A stretch of 37,977 nucleotides of DNA, from assembly GCF_000525915.1 (NCBI RefSeq), contig NZ_AODH01000006.1:1-37977 (forward strand). Reading direction: 5' to 3'. Position 1 is the stretch's first letter, and each line of letters begins with the position of its first letter. Of this stretch, positions 1-8,811 are shown piece by piece. Source of the DNA: Brochothrix campestris FSL F6-1037 (GTDB lineage Bacteria; Bacillota; Bacilli; Lactobacillales; Listeriaceae). The notes beneath the pieces are model-generated. The model was not told the DNA's origin. It made no database searches and saw only the letters and a program-made list of their open reading frames with translations. The position numbers and the translations under genes are program-made.

Positions 1-190
1 AACATTCAAAGTGTTTAAAACAGAATTCGCAAACCAAGCTCACTTTTCCAATCTTAATCAGCTGGAACTTGAATTAAATGATTACGTTCATTGGTTTAAT
101 AACATCCGTATTCATGGAACATTGGGTTATTTAACGCCTACCGAATTTAAATTACAGCCCTTATAATTTTTGTTCAATTTACTGTTGCCA
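1..190 (+). mobile_element. Right end of an IS3-family insertion sequence
   Basis: The first 166 bases encode the end of an IS3-family transposase, and the sequence after its stop runs to a plausible element end near 190 (reads TGGCAACAG... on the minus strand, so the element would finish in CA as IS3 ends do). Immediately after it the minus-strand TrlF-like reading frame begins, mid-protein, just past the Walker A motif. I infer that the element inserted into that gene. The left inverted repeat and target duplication lie outside the window, so the exact boundary is an estimate. Confidence 0.6.
2..166 (+). CDS. IS3-family transposase OrfB, C-terminal fragment
   Basis: Reading frame 2 is open from the window edge to a TAA at 164-166 and gives the last 54 residues of an integrase-core (rve/DDE) transposase. 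The tail contains the typical W-F-N-N-x-R-I-H-G-T-L-G-Y-L-T-P block that ends IS3/IS150-type OrfB proteins. The catalytic DDE residues, apart from possibly the last one, lie to the left of the window. The gene is cut by the window, not visibly broken. Confidence 0.85.
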   Translation, partial: TFKVFKTEFANQAHFSNLNQLELELNDYVHWFNNIRIHGTLGYLTPTEFKLQPL

Positions 191-1315
191 TTCCACCTCT
201 TTCTCGTGTCTATAAAGCATACACAAATATCCTTGACTCAAAGCATTTTTTAGTGAGCTACTACTGTCCACAAGTTGACTAATCAATAAATTAAGTGAAT
301 TTAACAAGGTAGTTTTTCCTGAACCTCTACCTCCTATAATACAATTCATACTCTCAGAAAAAACTAACACATCACCTTCACCAGTATTATTTTTTGAACT
401 TATAAATCCTGTACCGTCAAAATATAAAGCCTTTACATAACTATCTGGAAAAGTGGGCTTAGAATAAGATATAGAACAATCAAAATCATTTAATGAGCTC
501 TTAATACCTTCAAAATTCAATGTCTGGGTTTTCAGCCAAAAAGTCTTTGTTCCCAACTCATATAAAGAGTGAGAATCTTCATCCAAGATAAAATTAAATT
601 TTTTATCAGAATAATTTTTTATACTGTTTTCTACAGAAATTTTTTTATCCATATTTTGAAAGACCTAAAATTTTCAAGCTGTATGTATTAAACAATCTCT
701 CTTTATATACTCTACTTAAATATTTTTTTTCTAAATATATCTGAACTATTAATATGCGCTATATAACCTATTCCTTTTTTACTATTAATCATTTCTAAAA
801 CTTCTAAACTGGATAGATATGTACCATCCTTTGGAGAAATAATATAATCGTTTATCCAATCCTGTAGTTCTTTTTTAGAATTTAAATGATTGAATATACC
901 AACAACATGATTTTTATCGGAACATGAAATTTCAATACCCAAAATTATTTGTGGAAAAACCTTTAATGTCTTTCCTCCTTTTTCTTTTAAAATTTTTTAT
1001 TGCATCGGCTAATTTACAGAAACCATCAATACAATTATGATCTGTAACTACTGCTATTTCAATTTCCTCGTCAACAAGTTTATTTGCAAGTAACAAGTAG
1101 CTCAAGCATTCATGTTGATTTTTAAATCCTTTATACGTAAAATCCTCTATTTCATTGAAATTCTCCCTTAAAAATCCAATTTTCATTGCGTAATCAATTA
1201 ACGTTTTCGAACAAGTCCCTCCAGGTATAAGAGTGTAATCATGTGAAGCTGGAGTGTGAATATGAAAAACACATTTATGATACTGACCATACTTTTTTAG
1301 CGTTGATTTTTTCAT
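191..1315 (-). pseudogene. TrlF-like PHP-domain plus ATPase protein, interrupted by the IS
   Basis: This reads as the N-terminal part of a TrlF-family protein, in which a PHP phosphoesterase domain is followed by an SMC/ABC-like ATPase. The start at 1315 is followed by the PHP signature F-H-I-H-T-P-A-S, then V-T-D-H-N near 1040, and later the Walker A motif G-G-R-G-S-G-K-T near 310-330. Reading is broken by three single-base insertions: an extra base around 955-961, one A too many in the A8 (minus strand) at 723-730, and an extra base near 649-650. Removing them gives one continuous protein through K-E-R-L-F-N-T and L-K-I-L-G-L-S. All three could be sequencing errors. The loss of everything after the Walker A region is real and coincides with the IS end. 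TrlF-type proteins are often found in defence islands, and the neighbours here agree with that. The function of this family is poorly known. Confidence 0.7.
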
Positions 1316-1411
1316 TAATCTTACTAATCATATCATGATGAACATTTTTACTATCTTCCACTTTTTATCACCTTCTTATCAGAATTAATTATTATAAAAA
1401 TCAAACGAAAC

Positions 1412-2713
1412 TTACAATGACTCTCTATACTCTTCCGCGTCAGGGTCTGAATTAAAATCAATAGTCAGTTCACCATATTCTTCAAGCTTTTCTTCAATTT
1501 TCTTAATTGGTACTTTGAAGAATTCTTTTCTGTTATTTACTCTGTTTATTCTATACTTGTCAAAATATTTATGTAATTCGTTCTCCAATGTATAAGCGTC
1601 ATAACTAAATATTAAAGCATGGACATCAAATTTAAACGGAACTGATGCACTACTAAGCTCATTAATACGTTCTAAAGGATCAATACGTCGAGTTACGCCG
1701 ATTTTTACTACGTCTTCTCCAAATGAGCCAATATTGCTTATAATATAGACAAATCCTGCTGAAGCATGGGCTGTTCGATAATCTAATTCTGCCTTTTCTT
1801 CCTCACGTTCATTGATGTTTAAACGTAATTCTTCAATTTGAAGTTGAATGGATTCTTTGTCTTCATCATTGTTTGCTTGTTTTAATCTATTTTCTAAATC
1901 GGAAATCATATTTTGATAATGGGTAATATCTTTATCAATAATCTTCTTCTTATTTTGAATCTCTCTTTGTAATGCTTTTTCTTCTCGTTCACGCTCACGT
2001 TGTTCTCGTAATTCTTCTTTTTCATCTTGTTTTTTTCGCTCGTACTCATAAGCTAAAGTCATTTCAGCCAGCTTTAAATCTAAAAATTTAGCCGTCAGAG
2101 ATACTTTATTGGTTGCGTTCAATTTATTTAATTGTTCAAATGACTTCATAATTCGATTTTCTATTGAGTGCAAATTATTGTATTTCACTTTATTGATAGC
2201 GGCCTCACATTCATTGTTAAATGAACGAAGAATTTGTCTAATATTATCATTTGTCATCTTCTTACCTTTAGCTCGACTACCCTCTACAGTCCAGTTATCA
2301 AAATAATTGACAGCGCTTTTATTTCTGATCATCTCTTTTTGTTCTTGTCTTACTTTATCTAATTGCACTTTGTAGCCTAATGATGTAGCAAAATCATATT
2401 TTGGAATATATAGTCCATATCCTTCCATCTCAATCGCCTCTTTAGTCACGATTAAGTCTTTTTCTAACTCTTTAATTTTTGATTCTCTTTTTTCTACTTC
2501 CTGTTCCATCTGTTCGACTTTATTTTCGTAATCAAGTGTAGTCGCTTTAAGCTCTTCCAATGTCTTTTTCTGCTGATCTATTTGTTCATGGATTTCAACT
2601 AAACTCATGGCTTCTATCGAACGATCTCGATTCTTTAATACGTCAATTTCTTTCGTTAATTGTTCTATTTCTTTTTTAAATTGCATACTTTTAAATATAT
2701 CAGTAATTGCCAT
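1412..2713 (-). CDS. DUF4041 plus GIY-YIG (T5orf172) nuclease, SNIPE-related
   Basis: The 433-residue protein has an N-terminal coiled coil (about 11-90), a DUF4041-type region (about 95-230) containing W-T-V-E-G-S-R-A-K-G-K, a second strongly charged coiled coil (about 225-310), and a C-terminal GIY-YIG nuclease domain (about 320-402). In the nuclease the F-V-Y-I-I-S-N strand, V-K-I-G-V-T-R-R, the Glu of L-E-N-E-L-H and N-R-K-E-F-F are all present, so it should be catalytically competent. The same domain pair defines SNIPE, a membrane-associated nuclease reported to cut phage DNA on entry. Here I see no transmembrane segment at the N-terminus, so localisation must differ or depend on a partner. 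AAAGGAG six bases before the ATG fixes the start. It lies 72 bp downstream of hsdR on the same strand, consistent with a shared defence transcript. Confidence 0.8.
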   Translation of the reverse strand: MAITDIFKSMQFKKEIEQLTKEIDVLKNRDRSIEAMSLVEIHEQIDQQKKTLEELKATTLDYENKVEQMEQEVEKRESKIKELEKDLIVTKEAIEMEGYGLYIPKYDFATSLGYKVQLDKVRQEQKEMIRNKSAVNYFDNWTVEGSRAKGKKMTNDNIRQILRSFNNECEAAINKVKYNNLHSIENRIMKSFEQLNKLNATNKVSLTAKFLDLKLAEMTLAYEYERKKQDEKEELREQREREREEKALQREIQNKKKIIDKDITHYQNMISDLENRLKQANNDEDKESIQLQIEELRLNINEREEEKAELDYRTAHASAGFVYIISNIGSFGEDVVKIGVTRRIDPLERINELSSASVPFKFDVHALIFSYDAYTLENELHKYFDKYRINRVNNRKEFFKVPIKKIEEKLEEYGELTIDFNSDPDAEEYRESL

Positions 2714-2784
2714 AACTAACTCCTTTACTATTAAATTATAGGGAGACAGTCTATTTCCTAACTCTCTCCCTAATTATAATTTCA

Positions 2785-5700
2785 CTACTTCTCTCTAAGC
2801 GGTAAAATATTTTCTTCAATCTTCTCATTAATTTGTTTAAACAATTCACTTCGATATCTCAATTTAATCACTGGATTTTCAGCGGTTGTTTTGTATTGAT
2901 TGTAATCAGCACTCTTATATAAATCACTTGCGCCTAATTGATGTTCTTTGCCGTGTTTGTAATTATCTACATAATAGGCCAATTTATCTTCTTCGACATA
3001 CCATTCCTTTGAAACTTCCTCGACAAATTGTTGTTCTGTTTGCTCAATGACAGCTTCTACTTCCATCGAAATCAATTTATCGCGGTAGTTTTCAGGGTTG
3101 TCTTGTAAATCTTGCCATATTCCTTTGACAATATTAGCCATGGTTTGATTGGTGCGTGCAAGGTCTTCTAAATACTTCTCAACTTCTTGCATCGTTTTAT
3201 CATTCATCGTATGTACCAATTGAATGTCATCATCACCACTTGGGACAAACGATTGGATTAACATTAAAATATACTCGTAGTTTATCTTGTCTGTTTTAAT
3301 AGATGATAACTCATATTCTACATCCAACTCAATTTCATCCCGTTCTGGACCGTCCTCTATAATTTTCTCCAACGCATTTTGATATTTCCCATGATAATTT
3401 TCTAATTCAGGCATCGTGATTGAGAAAAGGGTGCCCAACATCTCATCTTCATATTCTGTATAAACTTGAACCGCACTAAACGTCTTATCCACGCGCTGAT
3501 AAGCTTTTGCAAACTTCTTCAACCATTCAATTGGAGAGGCATCAATATCAATGTTTTCAGGTTCTTCCGCTATTTGTCTTAGATTATGAATTGCTTCAAT
3601 AAAAGCCGTTTTCGATTCTTCCCATTCAGGCGCTAATACTTCATTCTCTCCACCGTTTGAATATAGGCGTAGGGCATCTTTAACACTTTCTTCAAACAAT
3701 GCAGGCAACTGGAACGTTACTACTTGGCCATATTCTTTCTTAGAGTCAAAGATACGATTAGTCCGTGAAAACGCCTGTATCAAGTTGTGAGGTGGCATAG
3801 GCGGACGATCAATAAAGATAGTCGATAAACATGGCGCATCAAATCCTGTAAGCAAACGGTCGACTACAATGACTAAGTCTAACTGCTCACTTCTGGCTTG
3901 ATACTTTTCTTTCTTACGAGCCAGACGATCATTCACATTACTGTTATAACCTCTCATCGTATCAATGCTAAAATTAGTGCCAAATTCAGCATTGTAATCC
4001 AACAACGCTTCCTTCATCTTCGTCTGATTCACCTCAGAAGATTCTTCATTCTCACTAATTGAATAAGTAATCGCGACTTTAGGAAAATCAGGCAAGACAC
4101 GTTTAATTTTTTCTGATATTTTCACTGATGAATGGCCTGCTTTGACTTCTTTAATCAAGTCATAATACTTTTGCGCTTGGGCAATTGACGTCGTAGTCAA
4201 AATCGCATTATAGGTGTACCCTACACCGTTATTGAATCCCAGTTTTTTGGAAGACTTATTGATGATAGAATTAATTACCGCCAGCATATGTTCCTCTTCT
4301 TCATAAACCTTCTTAGGTACTTTGGCTTCACGGACTAACATGTCCATTGTTTCCACTTCGGATAACTCTTTACCGGTCACAGTTGCAACAATCTCATCCA
4401 ATTGTTCTTCCTCAAAGGTGGCCTTATATTCTACTTGAAAACCTAATACTGCTTTATCATGAATAGCTTCTTTCACTGTATAGTTATGTAAACATTCACC
4501 ATATTGCTCATAAGTAGTTCGGGCCATATTCCCTTTTTCATCTTTAGCGTTTTCTTTAAAAATAGGGGTTCCAGTAAAACCATACCATAATGAATTAATG
4601 AAAAATTCCGAGATCTCGTTTTTCTTCTCTGCACTCACGGCACGATGACATTCATCCACGACAAAAGCGACGCGTAATTGCGATAGTTTTTTGTAATCTC
4701 GTCCGTCTGGCTTATTATTTAAGCGTCTGATTAAATGGTTTAACTTCTGAATAGTCGTCACAACGATGCCTGAACGGTCACCATTTCCTAATTTTTTGAT
4801 TAAGTCGGAGACATTCTCTGTTTCATTTATCTCAATCGCGTCATTTTGTGCATAAGAGTTAAATGAAGCTGACGTTTGTTGGTCCAAGTCAATTCGATCG
4901 ACAATAAAAATCGTCTTATCAATTGATGGAATTTGTAATAAGTTACGAGCACACTTATAACTGGTCAGAGTTTTTCCTGAACCCGTCGTATGCCAAACAA
5001 AACCACCTTGACGATGCTTAGAAGCTTCTTTGACCGCTTCAATCGCGTGAATTTGATACGGACGTAGAAGAATCAAGGATTTACGTTCATTATCGAGAAC
5101 AGAATAGTGCGCGACCATTCTGTGTGCCATCGGAATAGATAAGACCTCTCGAGCAAAATCTAAATAATCCGTCACAGGTTGGTTCTCTTTATCAACCCAT
5201 TTTGTTAAGAAAGCCGGTTTTAGTTTACTACTAATTGAAGCCGCAATGTAGCGAGTATCAACGCCGTTTGTCACGACAAACATCTGTAGGCTTGAGAAAA
5301 TACCGGTAAACTTACCTTCTTTTAAGTATTTATCAATCTGACGAAACGCATCCATATAAGGTTCTCGTTTATTTTTTAATTCAATATGAATCATCGGCAA
5401 CCCATTGATTAATAATGTCACATCAAAACGACGATTGCGGTCTTGTACACTATCTTTACTTGAACGATATTGATTAATGACTTCATAAGAAGAAATACCC
5501 GCTGCAATATCACGGTTCTTCATGACAGTTAGACGAATAGTACCAAGCGAGGCATCTTCGCGTTGCACTTCGACTTTCGCAATACCATTCTCACCACTTA
5601 ACCATTCAGCCGCTCGATAAAAATTCGCAAAAGTTAATTGATTTTTGATTTGTTGAAATTCTTGGTTCGTTAACATGACATCATTCAAAACTTGTTTATT

Positions 5701-5844
5701 ATTCGCTTCCAATTTTTGTTTGAAATTAGCCCATAAATCATCTTCTGTACGTAGGTCTTCACGATACGTCCACTGCGATTCTCCTGTAATTAATTGTTGA
5801 ATTAAGTTATTTTCCATAATTTCTTCTGAAGTAAATGAGTACAT
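2785..5844 (-). CDS. hsdR: Type I restriction enzyme, R (motor/nuclease) subunit
   Basis: The 1019-residue protein is full length for HsdR, the subunit that translocates and cuts unmodified DNA in the R2M2S complex. The N-terminal nuclease has the PD-(D/E)xK pattern (D141, E155-x-K157). The superfamily 2 helicase motor follows: Walker A H-T-T-G-S-G-K-T at 285-292, the DEAD-box variant D-E-C-H at 397-400, T-G-T-P at 424-427, then L-L-T-G-F-D-A-P and Q-A-F-S-R-T-N-R for motifs V and VI. The C-terminal region would bind the methylase. The ATG at 5844 is preceded by AGGG; an internal ATG at 5817 is an alternative. The gene is intact and has its own extended -10 promoter. It is separated from hsdM-hsdS by the recombinase and silent cassette, so inversions do not disturb it. 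Confidence 0.97.
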   Translation of the reverse strand: MYSFTSEEIMENNLIQQLITGESQWTYREDLRTEDDLWANFKQKLEANNKQVLNDVMLTNQEFQQIKNQLTFANFYRAAEWLSGENGIAKVEVQREDASLGTIRLTVMKNRDIAAGISSYEVINQYRSSKDSVQDRNRRFDVTLLINGLPMIHIELKNKREPYMDAFRQIDKYLKEGKFTGIFSSLQMFVVTNGVDTRYIAASISSKLKPAFLTKWVDKENQPVTDYLDFAREVLSIPMAHRMVAHYSVLDNERKSLILLRPYQIHAIEAVKEASKHRQGGFVWHTTGSGKTLTSYKCARNLLQIPSIDKTIFIVDRIDLDQQTSASFNSYAQNDAIEINETENVSDLIKKLGNGDRSGIVVTTIQKLNHLIRRLNNKPDGRDYKKLSQLRVAFVVDECHRAVSAEKKNEISEFFINSLWYGFTGTPIFKENAKDEKGNMARTTYEQYGECLHNYTVKEAIHDKAVLGFQVEYKATFEEEQLDEIVATVTGKELSEVETMDMLVREAKVPKKVYEEEEHMLAVINSIINKSSKKLGFNNGVGYTYNAILTTTSIAQAQKYYDLIKEVKAGHSSVKISEKIKRVLPDFPKVAITYSISENEESSEVNQTKMKEALLDYNAEFGTNFSIDTMRGYNSNVNDRLARKKEKYQARSEQLDLVIVVDRLLTGFDAPCLSTIFIDRPPMPPHNLIQAFSRTNRIFDSKKEYGQVVTFQLPALFEESVKDALRLYSNGGENEVLAPEWEESKTAFIEAIHNLRQIAEEPENIDIDASPIEWLKKFAKAYQRVDKTFSAVQVYTEYEDEMLGTLFSITMPELENYHGKYQNALEKIIEDGPERDEIELDVEYELSSIKTDKINYEYILMLIQSFVPSGDDDIQLVHTMNDKTMQEVEKYLEDLARTNQTMANIVKGIWQDLQDNPENYRDKLISMEVEAVIEQTEQQFVEEVSKEWYVEEDKLAYYVDNYKHGKEHQLGASDLYKSADYNQYKTTAENPVIKLRYRSELFKQINEKIEENILPLREK

Positions 5845-5881
5845 AGCTACCCTACTTTCCGCTTATTTCCTTATACTAAAA

Positions 5882-5890
5882 ATTATATCA
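5882..5890 (-). promoter_or_regulatory. Extended -10 promoter for hsdR
   Basis: On the minus strand the sequence reads TGATATAAT, an extended -10 (TGn plus a perfect TATAAT), 38 bp upstream of the hsdR start. The -35 at 17 bp spacing is poor (ACAATT), which is usual for extended -10 promoters. It would give hsdR, and perhaps the DUF4041 gene, expression independent of the hsdM-hsdS transcript. Confidence 0.6.
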
Positions 5891-5991
5891 TAGCAGACGT
5901 ACAAAATTGTTGGGATATTAGTAAGTTATTAAAAATATTATGTATGGTGAATATCTCTAAAATATAACAAACTATCACATTTTTTCACCTA

Positions 5992-6011
5992 ACGATTGGG
6001 AACAGCGTAAG
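5992..6011 (+). repeat. Repeat A, silent cassette copy
   Basis: Core acgattgggaacagcgtaag (20 bp) at the start of the silent recognition domain. Inverted identical copies lie at 8124-8143 and 8739-8758 in hsdS. With the copy at 8739 the match extends two bases further upstream. It encodes the D-W-E-Q-R-K motif in every copy. Confidence 0.9.
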
Positions 6012-6462
6012 GTTGGAGAATTTTTAGAGGAAAGTAAGATTCCAGGTTCTGATGGAAGTATTGCAAAAAAATTAACTGTTAAATTATGGGGAAAGGGTGT
6101 TATTCCAAAAGAAGAAATATATAAAGGAAGTACTTCAACTAATTACTATATTAGAAAACAAGGTCAGTTTATTTATGGTAAATTGGACTTTTTAAATCAA
6201 GCATTTGGTATTATACCTAAAGAGTTAGATGGTTATGAATCAACATTGGACTCACCTGCATTTGATATATTACAAGGTTTAAATGCAAAATATTTTTTAG
6301 AGTATGTTTCAAGAAAAGAATTTTACCTTTTTCAAGGTACAATAGCTAATGGTTCAAGAAGGGCTAAAAGAATTCATTCAGATACGTTTTTTAATATGCC
6401 AATAGTGCTTCCATCAATTGCAGAACAAGAGAAGATTGGAAAGTTTTTTGATACTCTCGACC

Positions 6463-6481
6463 ATACTATCGCTCTTCAGAA
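6463..6481 (+). repeat. Repeat B, silent cassette copy
   Basis: The sequence atactatcgctcttcagaa (19 bp) ends the silent domain. The identical inverted copy is at 8248-8266 in the middle of hsdS, and a 16-bp version is at 7630-7645 near the hsdS end. It encodes T-I-A-L-Q. Confidence 0.9.
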
Positions 6482-6496
6482 ATTAGAGTCAATTAT

Positions 6497-6529
6497 AAAA
6501 AATAGGATAACACTTTTCAGCATTATCCT
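6497..6529 (-). terminator. Terminator of the recombinase gene
   Basis: On the minus strand the hairpin AGGATAA / TTATCCT (7-bp stem, 12-base loop) is followed by ATTTTTTATAATT. It begins 10 bp after the recombinase stop, a classical intrinsic terminator layout. It also shows that the plus-strand reading beyond repeat B is not coding. Confidence 0.6.
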
Positions 6530-6538
6530 GTCTTTTGG

Positions 6539-7456
6539 CTATATACTTGATAAATATCTCATCACTTTATCGTTATCTTGATTCTCTAATTCTTGAATGA
6601 TATGCAAATAAACTTGTTGTGTAGTAGTCATATTAGCATGACCTAACCTTCTCGCTACTGTCGCAATTGAAACACCCGCAAACAATAATAACGAGGCATG
6701 AGTGTGTCTTAATCCATGCGCTGATATCACAGGAATATTAGCCTTTTGGCAATATTTTTTCAAACGATGATTCACAGTTGAATTATAAATTCTACCTGCA
6801 ACAAAAATTGGCTGATTTTCTTGTTTTTCTTGAATCAAATGAGAAAATTGCATACAAGTTTTCCAATCAATTGGTACCTTTCTAATAGATGACTTATTTT
6901 TTGTTCCTTGAAAACCACCATGTTCACTTCGATAATCCCAAGACTTATTAATCGTAATAGAGTGATTATGAAAATCAAAGTCCTCTGGTGTTAACCCCAG
7001 AGCCTCAGAAAATCTAATCCCTGTCTTTGCCATCAACAAAATCATCCAATCAAGATTAATTTCATTACCTAAATCTAAAATATCTAACAATTTTTGCAAT
7101 TCGAACTGACTTAGATATTTTTGCTTTTTATCCCTGGGTTTCTTGCCTTTTATCACAACTTTTCTTGTCGGATCATGAGCGATGATTTTCTCATCAACCG
7201 CATCTCTTATAGAACTCTTTAACTGATGATGAAAGTCCTTTGTTGTTTGTTTTTCATGTGTTGAAGCATATTCATTTAATATTGCTTGATAAGATTGACG
7301 ACTCAATTCGGATAGCAATAAATTGGGGGCAATTTGAGTAATAAACAAATGTGAAGTGTAATATTTTTTTAGCGTAATCTCTCTGACTGCCCCTTCTTTG
7401 TATAGTTTAATCCATTCTAAAAAATACTCATGAAATTTTGTGCTTTCTGATATCAT
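6539..7456 (-). CDS. Tyrosine recombinase, probable hsdS DNA invertase
   Basis: This is a 305-residue XerC/D-type recombinase. The catalytic set is complete: R148 in T-G-I-R-F-S-E-A-L, H247/R250 in H-G-L-R-H-T-H, H273 in L-G-H-A-N and the nucleophile Y283. The AP2-like arm-binding domain of phage integrases is absent and the N-terminus goes straight to a SAM-like core-binding domain. An upstream in-frame start exists, but AAGGAGG seven bases before the ATG at 7456 selects this start. It sits between hsdS and the inverted silent cassette, the place where recombinases of phase-variable type I systems are found, so I infer it catalyses exchange at repeats A and/or B. The gene itself lies inside each possible invertible segment and would flip with it. 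Confidence 0.88.
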   Translation of the reverse strand: MISESTKFHEYFLEWIKLYKEGAVREITLKKYYTSHLFITQIAPNLLLSELSRQSYQAILNEYASTHEKQTTKDFHHQLKSSIRDAVDEKIIAHDPTRKVVIKGKKPRDKKQKYLSQFELQKLLDILDLGNEINLDWMILLMAKTGIRFSEALGLTPEDFDFHNHSITINKSWDYRSEHGGFQGTKNKSSIRKVPIDWKTCMQFSHLIQEKQENQPIFVAGRIYNSTVNHRLKKYCQKANIPVISAHGLRHTHASLLLFAGVSIATVARRLGHANMTTTQQVYLHIIQELENQDNDKVMRYLSSI

Positions 7457-7525
7457 AAAAAATCCTCCTTCAAAATGATGATTAAACATTCATTATGAAA
7501 GAGGATTTAGCACAAATTACTATAA

Positions 7526-7552
7526 ATTATAAAATATTAATAAAGCTGTAAA
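7526..7552 (-). promoter_or_regulatory. Possible promoter of the recombinase
   Basis: A TATAAT (7526-7531) and a TTTACA (7547-7552) lie on the minus strand between hsdS and the recombinase. The spacing is 15 bp, shorter than ideal, so this is tentative. A separate promoter would allow recombinase expression independent of hsdMS. Confidence 0.35.
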
Positions 7553-7568
7553 AAATGGCCACTAATTA

Positions 7569-8810
7569 TCACACAAACATCTTTTGAAGCAATGCTTTTT
7601 TCATCTCTTTTAACTTATTTAGCTTATTATTCTGAAGAGCGATAGCATCATCGAGAGATTTGAAAAAGGCACCAATCTTTTGTTGTTCGTTATTATTTGT
7701 GGGAATAGTTAAATCAGTATCAAAAAAATCATTTGCTGTAATATTTAGTAGTCCATGATTTCTTGCACCCTCAGCTGCTCGCATAGAAACCTCTCTATGC
7801 CAGTTATCTGTATCGTAATAGGATACTAAAAAATTCGAGTCAACATCAGTTGGCTTAAAAACTATGTATAATGTTGATAATACGCCTTTATCATAATTAT
7901 CCAATCGTTTAACTGCTCCCCAAGGATAGTCTTTCGAATAACTTTTATTATAGGCGAACTCACCCTTTTCCAATAAATAATAATTGCTTACGTCTTTACT
8001 TGCTATTTGCTTATTAAAATATGTAATTTGGTCAACTAAGCCATATTGAGCAGAAATAGTTAGAGGTAATGTAGATTCTAAATCTTTGTTTTTTCTTGTT
8101 ACCCTTTCTGATATCGCTCCTAACTTACGCTGTTCCCAATCGTCAGTAAATCCGTCAAATCGTATTTCAGGAACTTTTTCACCATTTTTTGGAAACATTT
8201 TTTGAAGCATGGCTTTTTTATATAATTGCATTTCTTCTAACTTACAATTCTGAAGAGCGATAGTATCATCTAAGGATTTAAAAAATCCTGATATTTTCCT
8301 TTGTTCTAAAACATTAGGAAAAAATATTTTCCCTTCTAAAGCACCTTCATCGGTAACATTAATAGTATTTTTAGCTCCTTTTGAGACTAATGGGCTTAAA
8401 TAATGTGTTGCTATATTATCATTTTTTAAATAAATAGATACATATGGAGCATATGCTATTTCAGTTGAATGATAAACAGCATATAAAGGAGAAATAATTC
8501 CGTTTATTGTGGCATTCTGAAAAATACCATATGGTGCACCTTTTAAAGGGCTCTTAGTATATATTAAATCATTTTCCTTTACTACTTTGTAATTTGAAAC
8601 ATCAGCACCTGCAAATGATCTTCCTTGGTATTCAATTTGGTTAACTGTGCCATATTCTCTTGAAACAGACAGAACATCATTTTTATCAAAACCATTATCT
8701 TTATTTTTTTCTTTAGAAACTTTTAGGACCTCACTCAACTTACGCTGTTCCCAATCGTTATTAAATCCTTTAAATCTAATCTCCGGTTGCTTGGTTATTT
8801 TATTCGCCAT
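7569..8810 (-). CDS. hsdS: Type I restriction-modification specificity subunit
   Basis: HsdS determines the DNA target of the complex. This protein (about 413 residues) has two target-recognition domains, each opening with D-D/N-W-E-Q-R-K-L and closing with F-F-K-S-L-D-D-T/A-I-A-L-Q followed by a helical spacer ending K-K-A-L/M-L-Q-K-M-F. The two domains differ in sequence between these boundaries, as expected for a bipartite target. ATG at 8810 is preceded by AGGTGAG; a GTG at 8819 overlaps the end of hsdM, so translation is probably coupled to hsdM. Repeats A (8739-8758, 8124-8143) and B (8248-8266, 7630-7645) bound the two domains and match the silent cassette near 6 kb in inverted orientation. 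The target sequence cannot be predicted from what I see. Confidence 0.95.
   Translation of the reverse strand: MANKITKQPEIRFKGFNNDWEQRKLSEVLKVSKEKNKDNGFDKNDVLSVSREYGTVNQIEYQGRSFAGADVSNYKVVKENDLIYTKSPLKGAPYGIFQNATINGIISPLYAVYHSTEIAYAPYVSIYLKNDNIATHYLSPLVSKGAKNTINVTDEGALEGKIFFPNVLEQRKISGFFKSLDDTIALQNCKLEEMQLYKKAMLQKMFPKNGEKVPEIRFDGFTDDWEQRKLGAISERVTRKNKDLESTLPLTISAQYGLVDQITYFNKQIASKDVSNYYLLEKGEFAYNKSYSKDYPWGAVKRLDNYDKGVLSTLYIVFKPTDVDSNFLVSYYDTDNWHREVSMRAAEGARNHGLLNITANDFFDTDLTIPTNNNEQQKIGAFFKSLDDAIALQNNKLNKLKEMKKALLQKMFV
7630..7645 (-). repeat. Repeat B, end of hsdS domain 2
   Basis: This 16-bp match (ctatcgctcttcagaa on the minus strand) to repeat B at 6463-6481 marks the end of the second recognition domain. 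It is inverted relative to the silent cassette and direct relative to the copy at 8248-8266. Confidence 0.85.
8124..8143 (-). repeat. Repeat A, start of hsdS domain 2
   Basis: The 20-bp core identical to 5992-6011 but inverted. Exchange between the two would replace domain 2 by the silent domain and keep domain 1, giving a full-length alternative HsdS. Confidence 0.9.
8248..8266 (-). repeat. Repeat B, end of hsdS domain 1
   Basis: The 19-bp copy identical to 6463-6481 in inverted orientation lies at the end of the first recognition domain. Confidence 0.9.
8739..8758 (-). repeat. Repeat A, start of hsdS domain 1
   Basis: The 20-bp core (22 bp with two more matching bases, to 8760) is identical and inverted relative to the silent-cassette copy. 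Exchange here would put the silent domain directly behind the hsdS start. Confidence 0.9.
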
Positions 8811-8811
8811 C

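Larger units (their letters stand above)
5961..6481 (+). pseudogene. hsdS': Silent hsdS target-recognition cassette (opposite orientation)
   Basis: A plus-strand frame open from 5961 encodes a single HsdS target-recognition domain. It begins with N-D-W-E-Q-R-K and ends with E-Q-E-K-I-G-K-F-F-D-T-L-D-H-T-I-A-L-Q, the same boundary motifs seen twice in the expressed hsdS. No start codon with a ribosome site or promoter is visible, so it is a silent donor. Its ends coincide with repeats A (5992-6011) and B (6463-6481), each present in inverted orientation in hsdS. Recombination between the A copies would bring this domain into the expressed gene and store the displaced one here. The frame runs on to 6581, but that tail is the terminator and 3' end of the recombinase gene on the other strand and is unlikely to be a designed coding sequence. 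Confidence 0.88.

Noticed and set aside
6183-6581. Independent 132-residue protein on the plus strand
   Set aside because: It has no start codon with a ribosome site, is homologous to an internal part of HsdS, and its last 30 residues are read from the recombinase terminator. It is treated as a silent cassette.
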